Positions 15,945 through 23,762 of a DNA stretch of 64,000 nucleotides are shown here, in pieces. Source of the DNA: Moorella glycerini (GTDB lineage: Bacteria > Bacillota > DSM-521 > Neomoorellales > Neomoorellaceae); contig NZ_CP046244.1 in NCBI RefSeq assembly GCF_009735625.1, forward strand, positions 2,604,001 through 2,668,000, read 5' to 3'. Position numbers and translations under genes: made by a program. Within the stretch, counting starts at the first letter, position 1. Each line of letters opens with the position of its first letter. Below the pieces are notes generated by a model. The model had not been told where the DNA came from, did not search any database, and was given only the letters and a program-made list of their open reading frames with translations.

Positions 15945-17369
15945 CTACCCGGCGCCTGCGGCCAGCTGCCGCATCTCCTCATACCCCTGCTGGATCAACT
16001 CCGCTTCTGACTTAAAGTAAGGCAGGTTCATATCCAGGGGGATATACTGCCCAACGGCGTCTTCAATAAAAAATTGCACGGCATCCTTTTGCAGCCGGCC
16101 CCGGCTGTCGAACCGGGCCGTCACCTTTAAGAATTCATTGGCTTCCTGGGGCTCAGTAATATACTCCTGCAATTCTTGCTGCCAGAAAGCAATTTGCCTT
16201 TCTATCTTTCGCAGCGCTTCCGGGGTGAGGCGGGCGCGGTTTTCTTCCAGGTAGTGGAGACGGCCCTTCTGCGGCGGCCATTCCGCCGGGGTGTCTACGC
16301 CCAGCAGGTGGCTGACCCGGACCAGGTATACGGCTTCCGCCTGGAAGCCGGACTGGTAAAAGGATTGCAGGTCAATCTTTGTGTCCAGCAGGCGGTAATG
16401 CTGGTACTGCCTGGCTACCAGGTCCTCCACCTGTTTCTGGAGCTGGACTTTGAGCTGCCACTGGTCCCAGGTGCTGTCAATGCCGGTAATATACCAGCTT
16501 CCATCCTGGTGCTGCACCGTAACATGGTTTATATAAGATCCAGCCGGCCCGGTGGAGGTCATCAGGTCGAACTGGACGGTAAAGCGCCAGCTTCCTTCCG
16601 GTTCTTCTTTTTGCTCAAGAATGGTATATTTTTCTACCCAGGGGCTGGATACACCCGTCACCCACCCCATCCTTTCATAATTGGGACGGCACTTTTCTTT
16701 CAAGGCCGGTGCTAAAAGGGCGTATTGCCAGGCGCCGTTGCGGTTCTTGACCCCTGCGGCCCAACTCTGCACAGTTTCCCCCGGGCTCTTTGGAGTTAAA
16801 GCTTTTTCCAGGAGGGTTAGCTGGCGGCGCAGGGAGTCACTCTCCGGGTCGTCGATTTTAATGGTGCGGGTAGCTCCATCCCACTCCACCCTGGCTCCCA
16901 GGGCTTCGGCCAGCCAGCGGGCCGGCACCATGACCCGGCCGTCGATGATCCGGGGTGTTACGCCGGGATCAAGCAGCGAGTTGTTGATGACGAATTTTAG
17001 CGGGCCGGTAGAGGGTTCGCCAGCAGCGGACCGGGGAGAAGGCGGCGGGAAGGGCGCCGGGCCTTCCTTTAGAGGTTCTGCTTCGGCCGGGCGGTGGGCC
17101 AGGAGTCCCTCGACCAAGGTGCTGGCCTGGTCTTTATTGATCTGGCCTGTCTTCAGGAGCATCTCCACGACAGGCGCGTAGTAGTCCAGGTCTTTTATCT
17201 GGGCCATGGTCAAGCCGTGATCCAGGAGAAACTGGATGTCAATGGCAGTGCCGTTGACAGCCTTGAAGGCGGGGTCTGGTATGGCCGCCGTGGCCACCAC
17301 CGGGATCAGGATTAAGAATAGTGCCAGCAGCATTGGCAAAAACCATAGTTTTCGCCGGAAAGAAGTCAT
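15945..17369 (-). CDS. Copper-amine-oxidase N-terminal (stalk) domain protein, secreted
   Basis: A 474-residue exported protein with a signal peptide (KLWFLPMLLALFLILIPVVA). A copper amine oxidase N-domain (PF07833 type) lies at about residues 125-175, with LLDPGVTPRIIDGRVMVPAR and WLAEALGARVEWDGATRTIK. A long region of unknown fold follows that includes a possible NTF2-like part (GSWRFTVQFDLMTSTG). The domain usually serves in cell-surface proteins, not as an oxidase. The ATG at 17369 was chosen because GGGAGG lies 8 bases upstream; a GTG at 17378 would overlap that site. Confidence 0.75.
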   Translation of the reverse strand: MTSFRRKLWFLPMLLALFLILIPVVATAAIPDPAFKAVNGTAIDIQFLLDHGLTMAQIKDLDYYAPVVEMLLKTGQINKDQASTLVEGLLAHRPAEAEPLKEGPAPFPPPSPRSAAGEPSTGPLKFVINNSLLDPGVTPRIIDGRVMVPARWLAEALGARVEWDGATRTIKIDDPESDSLRRQLTLLEKALTPKSPGETVQSWAAGVKNRNGAWQYALLAPALKEKCRPNYERMGWVTGVSSPWVEKYTILEQKEEPEGSWRFTVQFDLMTSTGPAGSYINHVTVQHQDGSWYITGIDSTWDQWQLKVQLQKQVEDLVARQYQHYRLLDTKIDLQSFYQSGFQAEAVYLVRVSHLLGVDTPAEWPPQKGRLHYLEENRARLTPEALRKIERQIAFWQQELQEYITEPQEANEFLKVTARFDSRGRLQKDAVQFFIEDAVGQYIPLDMNLPYFKSEAELIQQGYEEMRQLAAGAG

Positions 17370-17526
17370 TGGCCGCACCTCCCTGTTAACCCGTTTGCTC
17401 TAACTTTACGGGCTTTATTTATTTAGACGGCGGTAATTACTAAAAGGTTCCCATTGCTTTCCAGATTTATGTTATAATATCCCCCGGGGTTACTTGGTTA
17501 TATTTGTTTTAACGAGGAACCAAAAC

Positions 17527-17736
17527 TTATTGAAGTTGATAGCGAACATTTTGTTGCCTGATTGGTATGCACCCTCCAGCGAGTCAGAGAAGGAGATCCA
17601 CCAGGTTCATGGCCTTATAAGTACCGCCCAGTTCGGTGGGCTTGTCAACGGCTATCTGGAAGCTGCGGGCCTGGCCCTGGCAATAGAAACCTATCCTGGT
17701 CCAGCGTATATTTGCGGTAAAGGTTATTTTGGCCAT
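17527..17736 (-). pseudogene. osmC-like gene, inactivated by in-frame stop
   Basis: Read on the minus strand from ATG 17736: MAKITFTANIRWTRIGFYCQ, then DKPTELGGTYKAMNLVDLLL. This matches the N-terminus of OsmC-type peroxidases. The next codon is TGA (17584-17586), exactly where the family has ASLGGC; the frame continues LAGGCIP, retaining the motif cysteine, to TAA at 17527. The C-terminal half is missing. The 487-base stretch from 17370 to 17856 contains nothing else certain. An extended -10 (TGTTATAAT) on the plus strand near 17470 has no gene to serve. Confidence 0.7.
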
Positions 17737-17856
17737 ACCAATAACCATCCCCTTGTTAATGTGACATGATATAAATCCATGATATCACTAAAAGGACTGT
17801 TTGCCTTTCATTTAGCTTTGTTATCAGTCACTACCACCATGGAAGAAGGGGATAGT

Positions 17857-18639
17857 GTGCTCGCCGGCAACAATCGGACCCTGTTGAAAGCATTAATCGT
17901 TATGACCTTACTACCAATCCTCGCCTTTACAGCCTGCGCCCGATCATCTCAATCGCCAAAAGAAATCGAGGAGGCAGTAGCCCTTGTAAATGGTCAACCA
18001 ATAACTAAGGAAGCTCTGGAAAAAGAAATGCTTAGAATGCAATTCATGGCTGAAATGAGGTTTCAATCAGGAACTGTTTCTATAGACGAGTTTCTTAAGC
18101 AATCCGGACGGGACTGGTCCAAGATGACACCAGAGGAAAAGCGTTACTACCTGCGGGCAAAACGTCAAAGCGAAATGACAGGGGAGAAGAATGAGGCTTT
18201 TAACCGGCTGGTGCGGGAGGAGGTTCTGTACCAGGAAGCGGTTAAAGAGGGATATAAAGTTTCTATAGACGAGGCCCGGCAGCGTTACCAGGAAATAGAG
18301 ACCTTTTCCCAGGAATCCCTAAAAGAGGCGCTTAAAGAAGAAAAGGCAAAAGAAGAGATAGAAAGACTACAAGAGGTCGACAATAAGTTCCAGGAGTGGA
18401 TGGGCTTTACCAGTCCGGAAGCGCTAACAGAATACCGGGTGCAAAGGCTCATGCGAACCATGCCCATTAGCCGTTTACGGGAAAAGTTTAAAGCGGATTG
18501 GGGCAATAAACACCCTGAAATCCGCGGGGATGAGTTCCGGTACATGGTTGAAAATCGCTGGGAAGATTATACTAACGAACTTTTGCGCCAGGCCGATATT
18601 CGTATAAAAGACAAAGACCTTGAGATTATTTATGATTAG
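17857..18639 (+). CDS. SurA/PrsA-like N-domain lipoprotein
   Basis: A 260-residue lipoprotein. The GTG at 17857 is preferred because GAAGAAGGGGA precedes it and places a signal peptide and lipobox (LAFTAC) properly; a longer frame from 17779 lacks a site. After the lipobox, EIEEAVALVNGQPITKEALE is the typical start of SurA/PpiC-type chaperones. A long charged helical region follows. No parvulin isomerase domain is present, so it is a holdase-like or N-domain-only member. The comM fragment B begins right after its stop codon. Confidence 0.7.
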   Translation: MLAGNNRTLLKALIVMTLLPILAFTACARSSQSPKEIEEAVALVNGQPITKEALEKEMLRMQFMAEMRFQSGTVSIDEFLKQSGRDWSKMTPEEKRYYLRAKRQSEMTGEKNEAFNRLVREEVLYQEAVKEGYKVSIDEARQRYQEIETFSQESLKEALKEEKAKEEIERLQEVDNKFQEWMGFTSPEALTEYRVQRLMRTMPISRLREKFKADWGNKHPEIRGDEFRYMVENRWEDYTNELLRQADIRIKDKDLEIIYD

Positions 18640-18658
18640 TCTTTTTCACCACCTTAGC

Positions 18659-18680
18659 AGGAATTCCCGTTCTGGTGAAT
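18659..18680 (+). promoter_or_regulatory. Sigma-H-like promoter, comM copy B (short spacer)
   Basis: AGGAATT (18659) and GAAT (18677) are the counterparts of the elements before copies A and C. The spacer is only 11 bases instead of 14-15, so this copy may be inactive. Confidence 0.3.
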
Positions 18681-18710
18681 GTGGGTCAAAAAACCACCTG
18701 GGGGTTGAAC

Positions 18711-18845
18711 ATGCTAGCCATTGTCAATTCCGTCGTCCTGGTAAGCCTGGAGGGGCAGAGTGTACGGGTAGAGGTCGATATTAGTAACGGCTTGCCTGTT
18801 TGTGAGATTGTTGGTCAAATTATATACATGAAAAATCAAATATAG
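18711..18845 (+). pseudogene. comM': Truncated comM/yifB 5' fragment, copy B
   Basis: MLAIVNSVVLVSLEGQSVRV and onward to GLPVCEIVG match the comM start, then the frame runs QIIYMKNQI to a TAG at 18843-18845. The departure point and the following bases (GGTCAAATT) are shared with copy A at 3107. Homology extends upstream to the promoter. It may be translated as a 44-residue peptide but has no ATPase domain. Confidence 0.8.
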
Positions 18846-18971
18846 AAGCGGAAAAGAACTGCAGGGCTTTTAAAGAAAGTAATAACGGGAATCTCATTGA
18901 TGATCACCATTTCAAATAGAAATTTAGGTTATAATAAGATGATGAAAGTATGAAAAATAGGGTGGTAAGTT

Positions 18972-19187
18972 ATGGCTATAGAAAAAATTTATAACGCGAT
19001 TAAAAGACTCCCTCCCGCGGAAAGGGAAAAATTACGCCATCTACTAGATAACGAGGATTCTAACAATGAAAACACGAAAGCATTTGAAAGAGCAGCAGGT
19101 TCCTGGACCGACTTCGATGCTGACGGATTCATAGAAGAAATTTACCATCGCCGTAATAGCGTTGGCAGGAAAGGTTCAGAATGGTGA
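18972..19187 (+). CDS. Antitoxin of a VapBC-like pair
   Basis: A 71-residue acidic protein whose N-terminal helices (IEKIYNAIKRLPPAEREKLR) resemble small Phd/VapB-type antitoxins of the 'A-I-x-x-L-P-x-x-E-R' class. The Asp/Glu-rich C-terminal part (DFDADGFIEEIYHRR) could occlude the toxin active site. Its stop codon overlaps the toxin start by several bases (ATGGTGATGG), the usual coupling. GGGTGG precedes the ATG. Confidence 0.7.
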   Translation: MAIEKIYNAIKRLPPAEREKLRHLLDNEDSNNENTKAFERAAGSWTDFDADGFIEEIYHRRNSVGRKGSEW

Positions 19188-19588
19188 TGGCAAAATACCT
19201 GGTCGATACAGATTGGGCGGTTTTTTATCTCCGGGGCAAGGAACCATTCGTAACGACTTTAAAAGAGTACAGGCAAAAAGGACTGGCCATAAGTGTAGTT
19301 ACCATCGCTGAATTGTATGAAGGGGTTTTTAGAAGTGCGAAGCCAGAGGAAAAAGAAAGTTCATTGCGCGATTTTCTGAAGGGCATTTCCATAATAAATG
19401 TTTCCCCGCCTATAGCACGCCTCTTCGGTCAACGAAGAGCGGAATTGCATAAACAGGGGTTAACAATCAGCGATTTTGACTTATTAATAGGTTGTACAGC
19501 GATATTTTTCAACCTAACGTTATTGACTAATAACAAAAAGCATTATGAAAAGATACCTGGGCTAACTGAAATAATTACTCTAGAATAA
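19181..19588 (+). CDS. PIN-domain toxin (VapC-like ribonuclease)
   Basis: A 135-residue PIN-domain protein. Acidic active-site residues are visible: YLVDTDWAVFYL (first Asp), VVTIAELYEGVF (Glu), ISDFDLLIGCTA (two Asp), plus LLTNNKKHYEKI, which gives the family's C-terminal motif. It would cleave RNA when not bound by the upstream antitoxin. The pair lies between comM fragment B and intact comM, inside the repeat-bounded island. Confidence 0.88.
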   Translation: MVMAKYLVDTDWAVFYLRGKEPFVTTLKEYRQKGLAISVVTIAELYEGVFRSAKPEEKESSLRDFLKGISIINVSPPIARLFGQRRAELHKQGLTISDFDLLIGCTAIFFNLTLLTNNKKHYEKIPGLTEIITLE

Positions 19589-19662
19589 AAATAACTGTAC
19601 CATGGCTCCATATAAGCAGATTGACTTGGATGCTAGTAGACATAAAATTGGGTTAATAATAG

Positions 19663-19941
19663 TTATTTTGGCGAAAGCATTAAAAGATTATTTATAGTAT
19701 CAACCCACATTTGTCCAGGTTCAAACTGGAAATAATTCTTCCAGTTAGACTGGATGGACTTCGGCAGTATATCATATCGCCAACGGCACGTGACCGAAAG
19801 GATTAGCCCGCCGGTGGGACTGAAGGGGATGTTCAACTCCGAGACCAGCATAAGCCAGCCTCTTCCGATGGGTAGCCGGATTTGAAGGATATTATAGTAG
19901 GAGATAGTTGTATCCCGATAAACTGGAAAATATATTTCAGA
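19663..19941 (-). pseudogene. Unrecognised minus-strand coding fragment
   Basis: About 92 codons open from an upstream stop, with protein-like content: IYFPVYRDTTISYYNILQIR, LPIGRGWLMLVSELNIPFSP, TGGLILSVTCRWRYDILPKS. The only ATG is at 19851. There is no ribosome-binding site at the left end. It looks like the C-terminus of a larger beta-rich protein. Confidence 0.3.
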
Positions 19942-19978
19942 ACATTAAAGTCATCCCCTGAGCTGCCTGCAGAGAGAT

Positions 19979-20007
19979 AGACCTCCAAACGGGGTCTTTT
20001 CTTTTTT
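19979..20007 (+). terminator. Terminator upstream of comM
   Basis: AGACC(T)CC pairs with GGGGTCT, followed by TTTTCTTTTTT. A partly conserved version precedes copy A at 3003-3029, so the terminator is part of the duplicated unit. Confidence 0.6.
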
Positions 20008-20019
20008 CACCAACTTAGC

Positions 20020-20045
20020 AGGAACTTTGTTTCTTGCAGCGAATA
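20020..20045 (+). promoter_or_regulatory. Sigma-H-like promoter of comM
   Basis: AGGAACT and GAATA are separated by 14 bases, the same spacing as in the B. subtilis spoVG promoter, a known sigma-H target. It lies 38 bases before the comM ATG. This suggests transition-phase expression. Confidence 0.55.
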
Positions 20046-20082
20046 GCAAAAGTTGGGTAGAAAACCAGCTGGGGTGTTTACT

Positions 20083-21627
20083 ATGCTAGCCATTGTTAAT
20101 TCCGTCGTCCTCGTGGGCCTGGAGGGCCAGAGTGTACGGGTAGAGGTGGATATTAGCAATGGTTTGCCTGTTTGTGATATAGTGGGTCTCCCGGACCTCT
20201 CCGTGAAAGAGGCCCGGGAACGGGTACGGGCGGCAATTAAAAACTCCGGCTTTGACTTTCCTTTACGCCGGATAATCGTTAACCTGGCCCCTGGTGATAT
20301 CAAAAAAGAAGGTCCCATCTATGACCTACCTATTGCCCTGGGTATCCTGATGGCTGCGGAAGAACTTGGTAGCGGGCCGGAGGCGGTCATCTATGCTGTG
20401 GGCGAGCTTTCCCTGGAGGGTAGCCTGCGGCCCATACCTGGGGTTTTGCCCATGGCCCTGGCCCTGCAGGAGTTCCAGCCCGGAGCAACTTTTATTGTCC
20501 CGGCGGCCAATGCCAATGAAGCCGCCCTGGCCTCCAGGTTAAAGGTGCTGGCGGCAGAAAGCCTGGCCCAGGTGGTGGCTTACTGGCGCGGTGATGAGGA
20601 GCTGCCGGAAGTTAAACCGGCAACAGGGGATAGTCCACCCCCGGTTTTTAACGGGGTGGACCTGGCTGATATCAAGGGCCAGGCGGCCGCCAAGAGGGGA
20701 CTGGAAATAGCAGCTGCTGGCGGCCATAATATCCTGCTCATTGGCAGTCCCGGGGCGGGGAAAACCATGCTGGCACGGAGCCTGCCATCAATCTTGCCAC
20801 CCCTGACCTATGAAGAAGCCCTTACCGTAACCAAGATTTACAGCGCCGCCGGGTTGCTGGCTCCCGGCCAGGGACTGGTAACGGAACGCCCCTTCCGGAC
20901 ACCCCACCATACGGCCTCGACGGCCAGTATTATCGGGGGCGGCCGCATCCCCAAACCCGGGGAGGTAAGCCTAGCCACCCACGGTGTTCTTTTCCTGGAT
21001 GAGATGGCCGAATACCGCCGTGACGTCCTGGAGGCCCTGCGCCAGCCTTTGGAAGACCGGGTGGTAACCGTATCCCGGTTGGCGGCAGCCATTACCTATC
21101 CCGCCGATTTCCTTTTAATCGGCAGCGTGAATCCCTGTCCCTGCGGCTATTATGGCGATGCGGTCAAGGAATGCCTGTGCACCCCCCACCAGGTGGCCCA
21201 GTACCGGAAAAGGTTATCCGGGCCTTTGCTGGACAGGATAGACCTGCACTTGGAAGTTCCCCGGCTGACCTACCATGAAGTCGAAACCGGGACCACGCCG
21301 GAAAACTCGGCCGCCGTCAGGGAGCGGGTCAGGGCAGCCCGCCAGAGGCAACTGGAGAGGTTAAAGGGGACAGGGGCTACCTGCAATGCGGCTATGACGG
21401 CCCGCCAGGTGCACCAGTACTGCCGCCTGGCCCCTCAGGCGCGCACCCTTTTACGCGATGCCTTCAACAAGCTGGGCCTCTCTATGCGGGCCCATGACCG
21501 CTTGCTCAAGGTGGCCCGGACCATTGCCGACCTGGAAGGGTCGGAGTTAATAACTGCCGCCCACCTGGCCGAGGCCATCCAGTACCGCAGCCTGGACTGG
21601 GGGGAGGAGAAACTGGCAATGCAGTAG
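20083..21627 (+). CDS. comM: ComM/YifB-family AAA+ ATPase
   Basis: A 514-residue Mg-chelatase-like ATPase. The N-terminal Lon-protease-like domain starts MLAIVNSVVLVGLEG and includes GLPDLSVKEARERVRAAIKN. The AAA+ core has Walker A GSPGAGKT near residue 222 and Walker B LFLDEMAEY near residue 305, followed by FRTPHHTAS and a C-terminal Mg-chelatase domain. In proteobacteria ComM is a hexameric helicase aiding branch migration during natural transformation. The ATG at 20083 aligns with the two truncated copies; a TTG upstream is unlikely. Downstream dprA is another transformation gene. Confidence 0.93.
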   Translation: MLAIVNSVVLVGLEGQSVRVEVDISNGLPVCDIVGLPDLSVKEARERVRAAIKNSGFDFPLRRIIVNLAPGDIKKEGPIYDLPIALGILMAAEELGSGPEAVIYAVGELSLEGSLRPIPGVLPMALALQEFQPGATFIVPAANANEAALASRLKVLAAESLAQVVAYWRGDEELPEVKPATGDSPPPVFNGVDLADIKGQAAAKRGLEIAAAGGHNILLIGSPGAGKTMLARSLPSILPPLTYEEALTVTKIYSAAGLLAPGQGLVTERPFRTPHHTASTASIIGGGRIPKPGEVSLATHGVLFLDEMAEYRRDVLEALRQPLEDRVVTVSRLAAAITYPADFLLIGSVNPCPCGYYGDAVKECLCTPHQVAQYRKRLSGPLLDRIDLHLEVPRLTYHEVETGTTPENSAAVRERVRAARQRQLERLKGTGATCNAAMTARQVHQYCRLAPQARTLLRDAFNKLGLSMRAHDRLLKVARTIADLEGSELITAAHLAEAIQYRSLDWGEEKLAMQ

Positions 21628-21772
21628 TAAAGCGGTAGGCCGTTATTAAGCAGTAGCCGGCACAGGGTGAGTTATTTATAAAGTTATTTAAGGCAGGGCA
21701 TGTTATCTGGTGTGAAGCTGTGAAGCCGGAATTTACCTGCCCGCCCGAACATAAAAAAGGAGGCGAACCACC

Positions 21773-22297
21773 ATGCCTGAATTTCAAGCCATGGGTTTAA
21801 TTGCCGAACTAATGGCCATTGCTGCCCGGACGGCGCCCAAGGCCGGGGGGAAAGACTTTATGGAGTTAAAGATTCTCCAGGGAGAAACCCTGGAGCAGCT
21901 GGCCGCGGCTATGGCCCGCTATGGCCAGGAGAGCGGGAAGAAAAACTTTGATCGCGATGGTGAGAATGTCCGCCGCTCTGATGCCGTTCTCCTGGTAGGG
22001 CTGAAAAACGCTGCTAAAACCGGCCTGGACTGTGGTGCCTGCGGTGTTCCCCGCTGTGCCGACCTGGAACAGTTGCATGCTGGGCCCGAGTTTGCCGGGC
22101 CAATCTGCGCCTGGCGGTTAATGGACCTGGGGATAGCCCTGGGTTCGGCCGCCAAAATGGCGGGGATGCTCAATGCCGATAACCGCATTATGTACCGGAT
22201 TGGTGTCGTGGCCCGGAAAATGGGTCTCATGGATGCCGACGTTATTGCCGGTATCCCCATTGCCGCGACCGGGAAAAACATTTATTTTGATCGCTAG
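21773..22297 (+). CDS. DUF2148 iron-sulfur protein
   Basis: A 174-residue protein of the DUF2148 (ferredoxin-domain) family. A Cys cluster LDCGACGVPRCADL lies near residue 85 and GPICAWRLMDLGIALGSA follows, suggesting a bound Fe-S cluster. The C-terminal half has MADVIAGIPIAA-type segments. The function is unknown; relatives are common in anaerobes. AGGAGG precedes the ATG. Confidence 0.85.
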   Translation: MPEFQAMGLIAELMAIAARTAPKAGGKDFMELKILQGETLEQLAAAMARYGQESGKKNFDRDGENVRRSDAVLLVGLKNAAKTGLDCGACGVPRCADLEQLHAGPEFAGPICAWRLMDLGIALGSAAKMAGMLNADNRIMYRIGVVARKMGLMDADVIAGIPIAATGKNIYFDR

Positions 22298-22356
22298 GTT
22301 ATTTTAAAGACGCATTATGCAGGGCTCGAACTATAATCACCAGTTCTCATCCACGA

Positions 22357-22381
22357 CGCCCAGGGCTTCTTCCCCTGGGCG
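22357..22381 (+). terminator. Hairpin after the DUF2148 gene
   Basis: CGCCCAGGG and CCCTGGGCG form a perfect 9-bp stem with a 7-base loop. There is no strong T-run, so termination may be partial. Confidence 0.5.
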
Positions 22382-22447
22382 CCCATTCATTAAAAGGGTT
22401 AAACCCGAGAAAAATTTAGGGTGAAGGGATTTGTGGAGGCGATTAAA

Positions 22448-23551
22448 ATGACCTTCCGTTTTTACCTGCCTACCCGGGTATTTTTTGGCGAAGGGGTTTT
22501 AAACGAGTATGGCGATTTCCTCAGCCGGCTGGGCCGGCGGGCCCTGGTAGTTACCGGGCGCCGGAGCGCCCTTACCAGCGGTGCCCTGGCTGATTTTGAA
22601 GCCCTGGCTCAAAGGCTGGGCTTAAACTGGGTTGTTTTCAACGAGGTACCGGCCAACCCAACCCTGGAGACTGTCGCGAAAGCCGTTGACCTGGCCCGCC
22701 AGGAGGGTGTTGATCTGGTCATTGGCATTGGTGGCGGGTCACCCCTGGATACGGCCAAGGCCGTTGCCCTCCTCGTTCCCAACAGGGCAGCGGCAACCCG
22801 GCTGTACGAGGCCGACCTGCCGGAGCCGCCCCTACCCCTGGTAGCTGTACCGACTACCGCCGGGACCGGGAGCGAGGTTACCCAGCATGCCGTTTTTACT
22901 TTACCGGCTAAGGAAATAAAAAAGGGTTTCAGCGACGACCGCTGCTTCCCCGTCGCAGCTTTGGTAGACCCCCGTTATACCTATTCCCTACCCCGTGATA
23001 TTACCATAGATACGGCCCTGGATACCCTGACCCATGCCATGGAAGGTTACCTGTCCAGGCGCGCCACCCCTTTAAGCGATACCCTGGCCCTGGAAGCCGT
23101 GCGCCTCTTTGCCGGGCAAAAGGAGGCCCTGCTGGCCGGAAACCTGCTCCCGGCGACCAGGCGGGACCTCATGTATGCCACCACCCTGGGAGGCATGGTC
23201 ATCGCCCAGACCCGGACGACCATCCTTCATACCCTGGGTTATCCTTTAACCTACAGCTATGATATACCCCACGGCCGCGCCAATGGCTACCTGCTGCCTG
23301 CCTACCTGGAATTTATCCAGCCGGCACAACCGGCCAAGGTAAACAGTCTCCTGGCGGCCCTGGAAATGGCCTCCATAGAGGAAGTGTGGGAATTGATCCG
23401 GCAGTTATTGCCGCCACCGGAAAGAATTCCGGCAAAAGAACTGGAACGGATGGCTTCCCTGGCAGCAACAAACACCAGCAGCCTGGCCTGGACGGCCCGC
23501 CAGGCGACCCCAGAGGATTTACTAAACATGTTACGCCGGAGCATGGGCTAG
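22448..23551 (+). CDS. Iron-containing alcohol dehydrogenase
   Basis: A 367-residue group III (Fe-ADH) enzyme. The nucleotide-binding motif GIGGGSPLDTAKAVA is near residue 95. Metal-ligand regions include DTLTHAMEGYLS (His), the Asp in LVDPRYTYSLP and HTLGYPLTYSYDIPHGRANG (two His). It would interconvert an aldehyde and an alcohol with NAD(P)H in the cytoplasm; the substrate cannot be told. The ATG at 22448 has GGAGG upstream; a GTG at 22421 has no site. The gene is monocistronic, ending at the terminator at 23607. Confidence 0.9.
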   Translation: MTFRFYLPTRVFFGEGVLNEYGDFLSRLGRRALVVTGRRSALTSGALADFEALAQRLGLNWVVFNEVPANPTLETVAKAVDLARQEGVDLVIGIGGGSPLDTAKAVALLVPNRAAATRLYEADLPEPPLPLVAVPTTAGTGSEVTQHAVFTLPAKEIKKGFSDDRCFPVAALVDPRYTYSLPRDITIDTALDTLTHAMEGYLSRRATPLSDTLALEAVRLFAGQKEALLAGNLLPATRRDLMYATTLGGMVIAQTRTTILHTLGYPLTYSYDIPHGRANGYLLPAYLEFIQPAQPAKVNSLLAALEMASIEEVWELIRQLLPPPERIPAKELERMASLAATNTSSLAWTARQATPEDLLNMLRRSMG

Positions 23552-23606
23552 TATGAAGGACCTGGCTCCGGGCTACAATACCTTAAGACCTGTAGCAACA
23601 CCTATT

Positions 23607-23629
23607 TGTCCCTCCAGGGGGACTTTTTT
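23607..23629 (+). terminator. Terminator of the Fe-ADH gene
   Basis: GTCCC/GGGAC stem followed by TTTTTT. Confidence 0.75.
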
Positions 23630-23638
23630 AATCCAGGC

Positions 23639-23667
23639 TTGACTAGCCGCCAAAGAATAGATATGCT
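23639..23667 (+). promoter_or_regulatory. Sigma-A promoter of the dprA-topA operon
   Basis: TTGACT and TATGCT are separated by exactly 17 bases, about 95 bases upstream of dprA. A sigma-H-like AGGAAAT is found at 23703, but its GAAA partner is a poor match. Confidence 0.6.
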
Positions 23668-23762
23668 TTTAGGAAACCCGGTAACTTTTGTCCCTTACCG
23701 GCAGGAAATTTCGCCCAGACCGCGAAAGGTTACTTTTACAACTATACAGCAGGGGAGAAACC

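Noticed and set aside
17584-17586. TGA in the osmC-like frame as a selenocysteine codon
   Set aside because: The position normally holds a small residue, not the redox Cys (which is retained further on). The gene lacks its C-terminal half and no selenocysteine element is seen.
23703-23725. Sigma-H promoter for dprA
   Set aside because: AGGAAAT has suitable spacing but the -10 is GAAA rather than GAAT, and a good sigma-A promoter lies at 23639.
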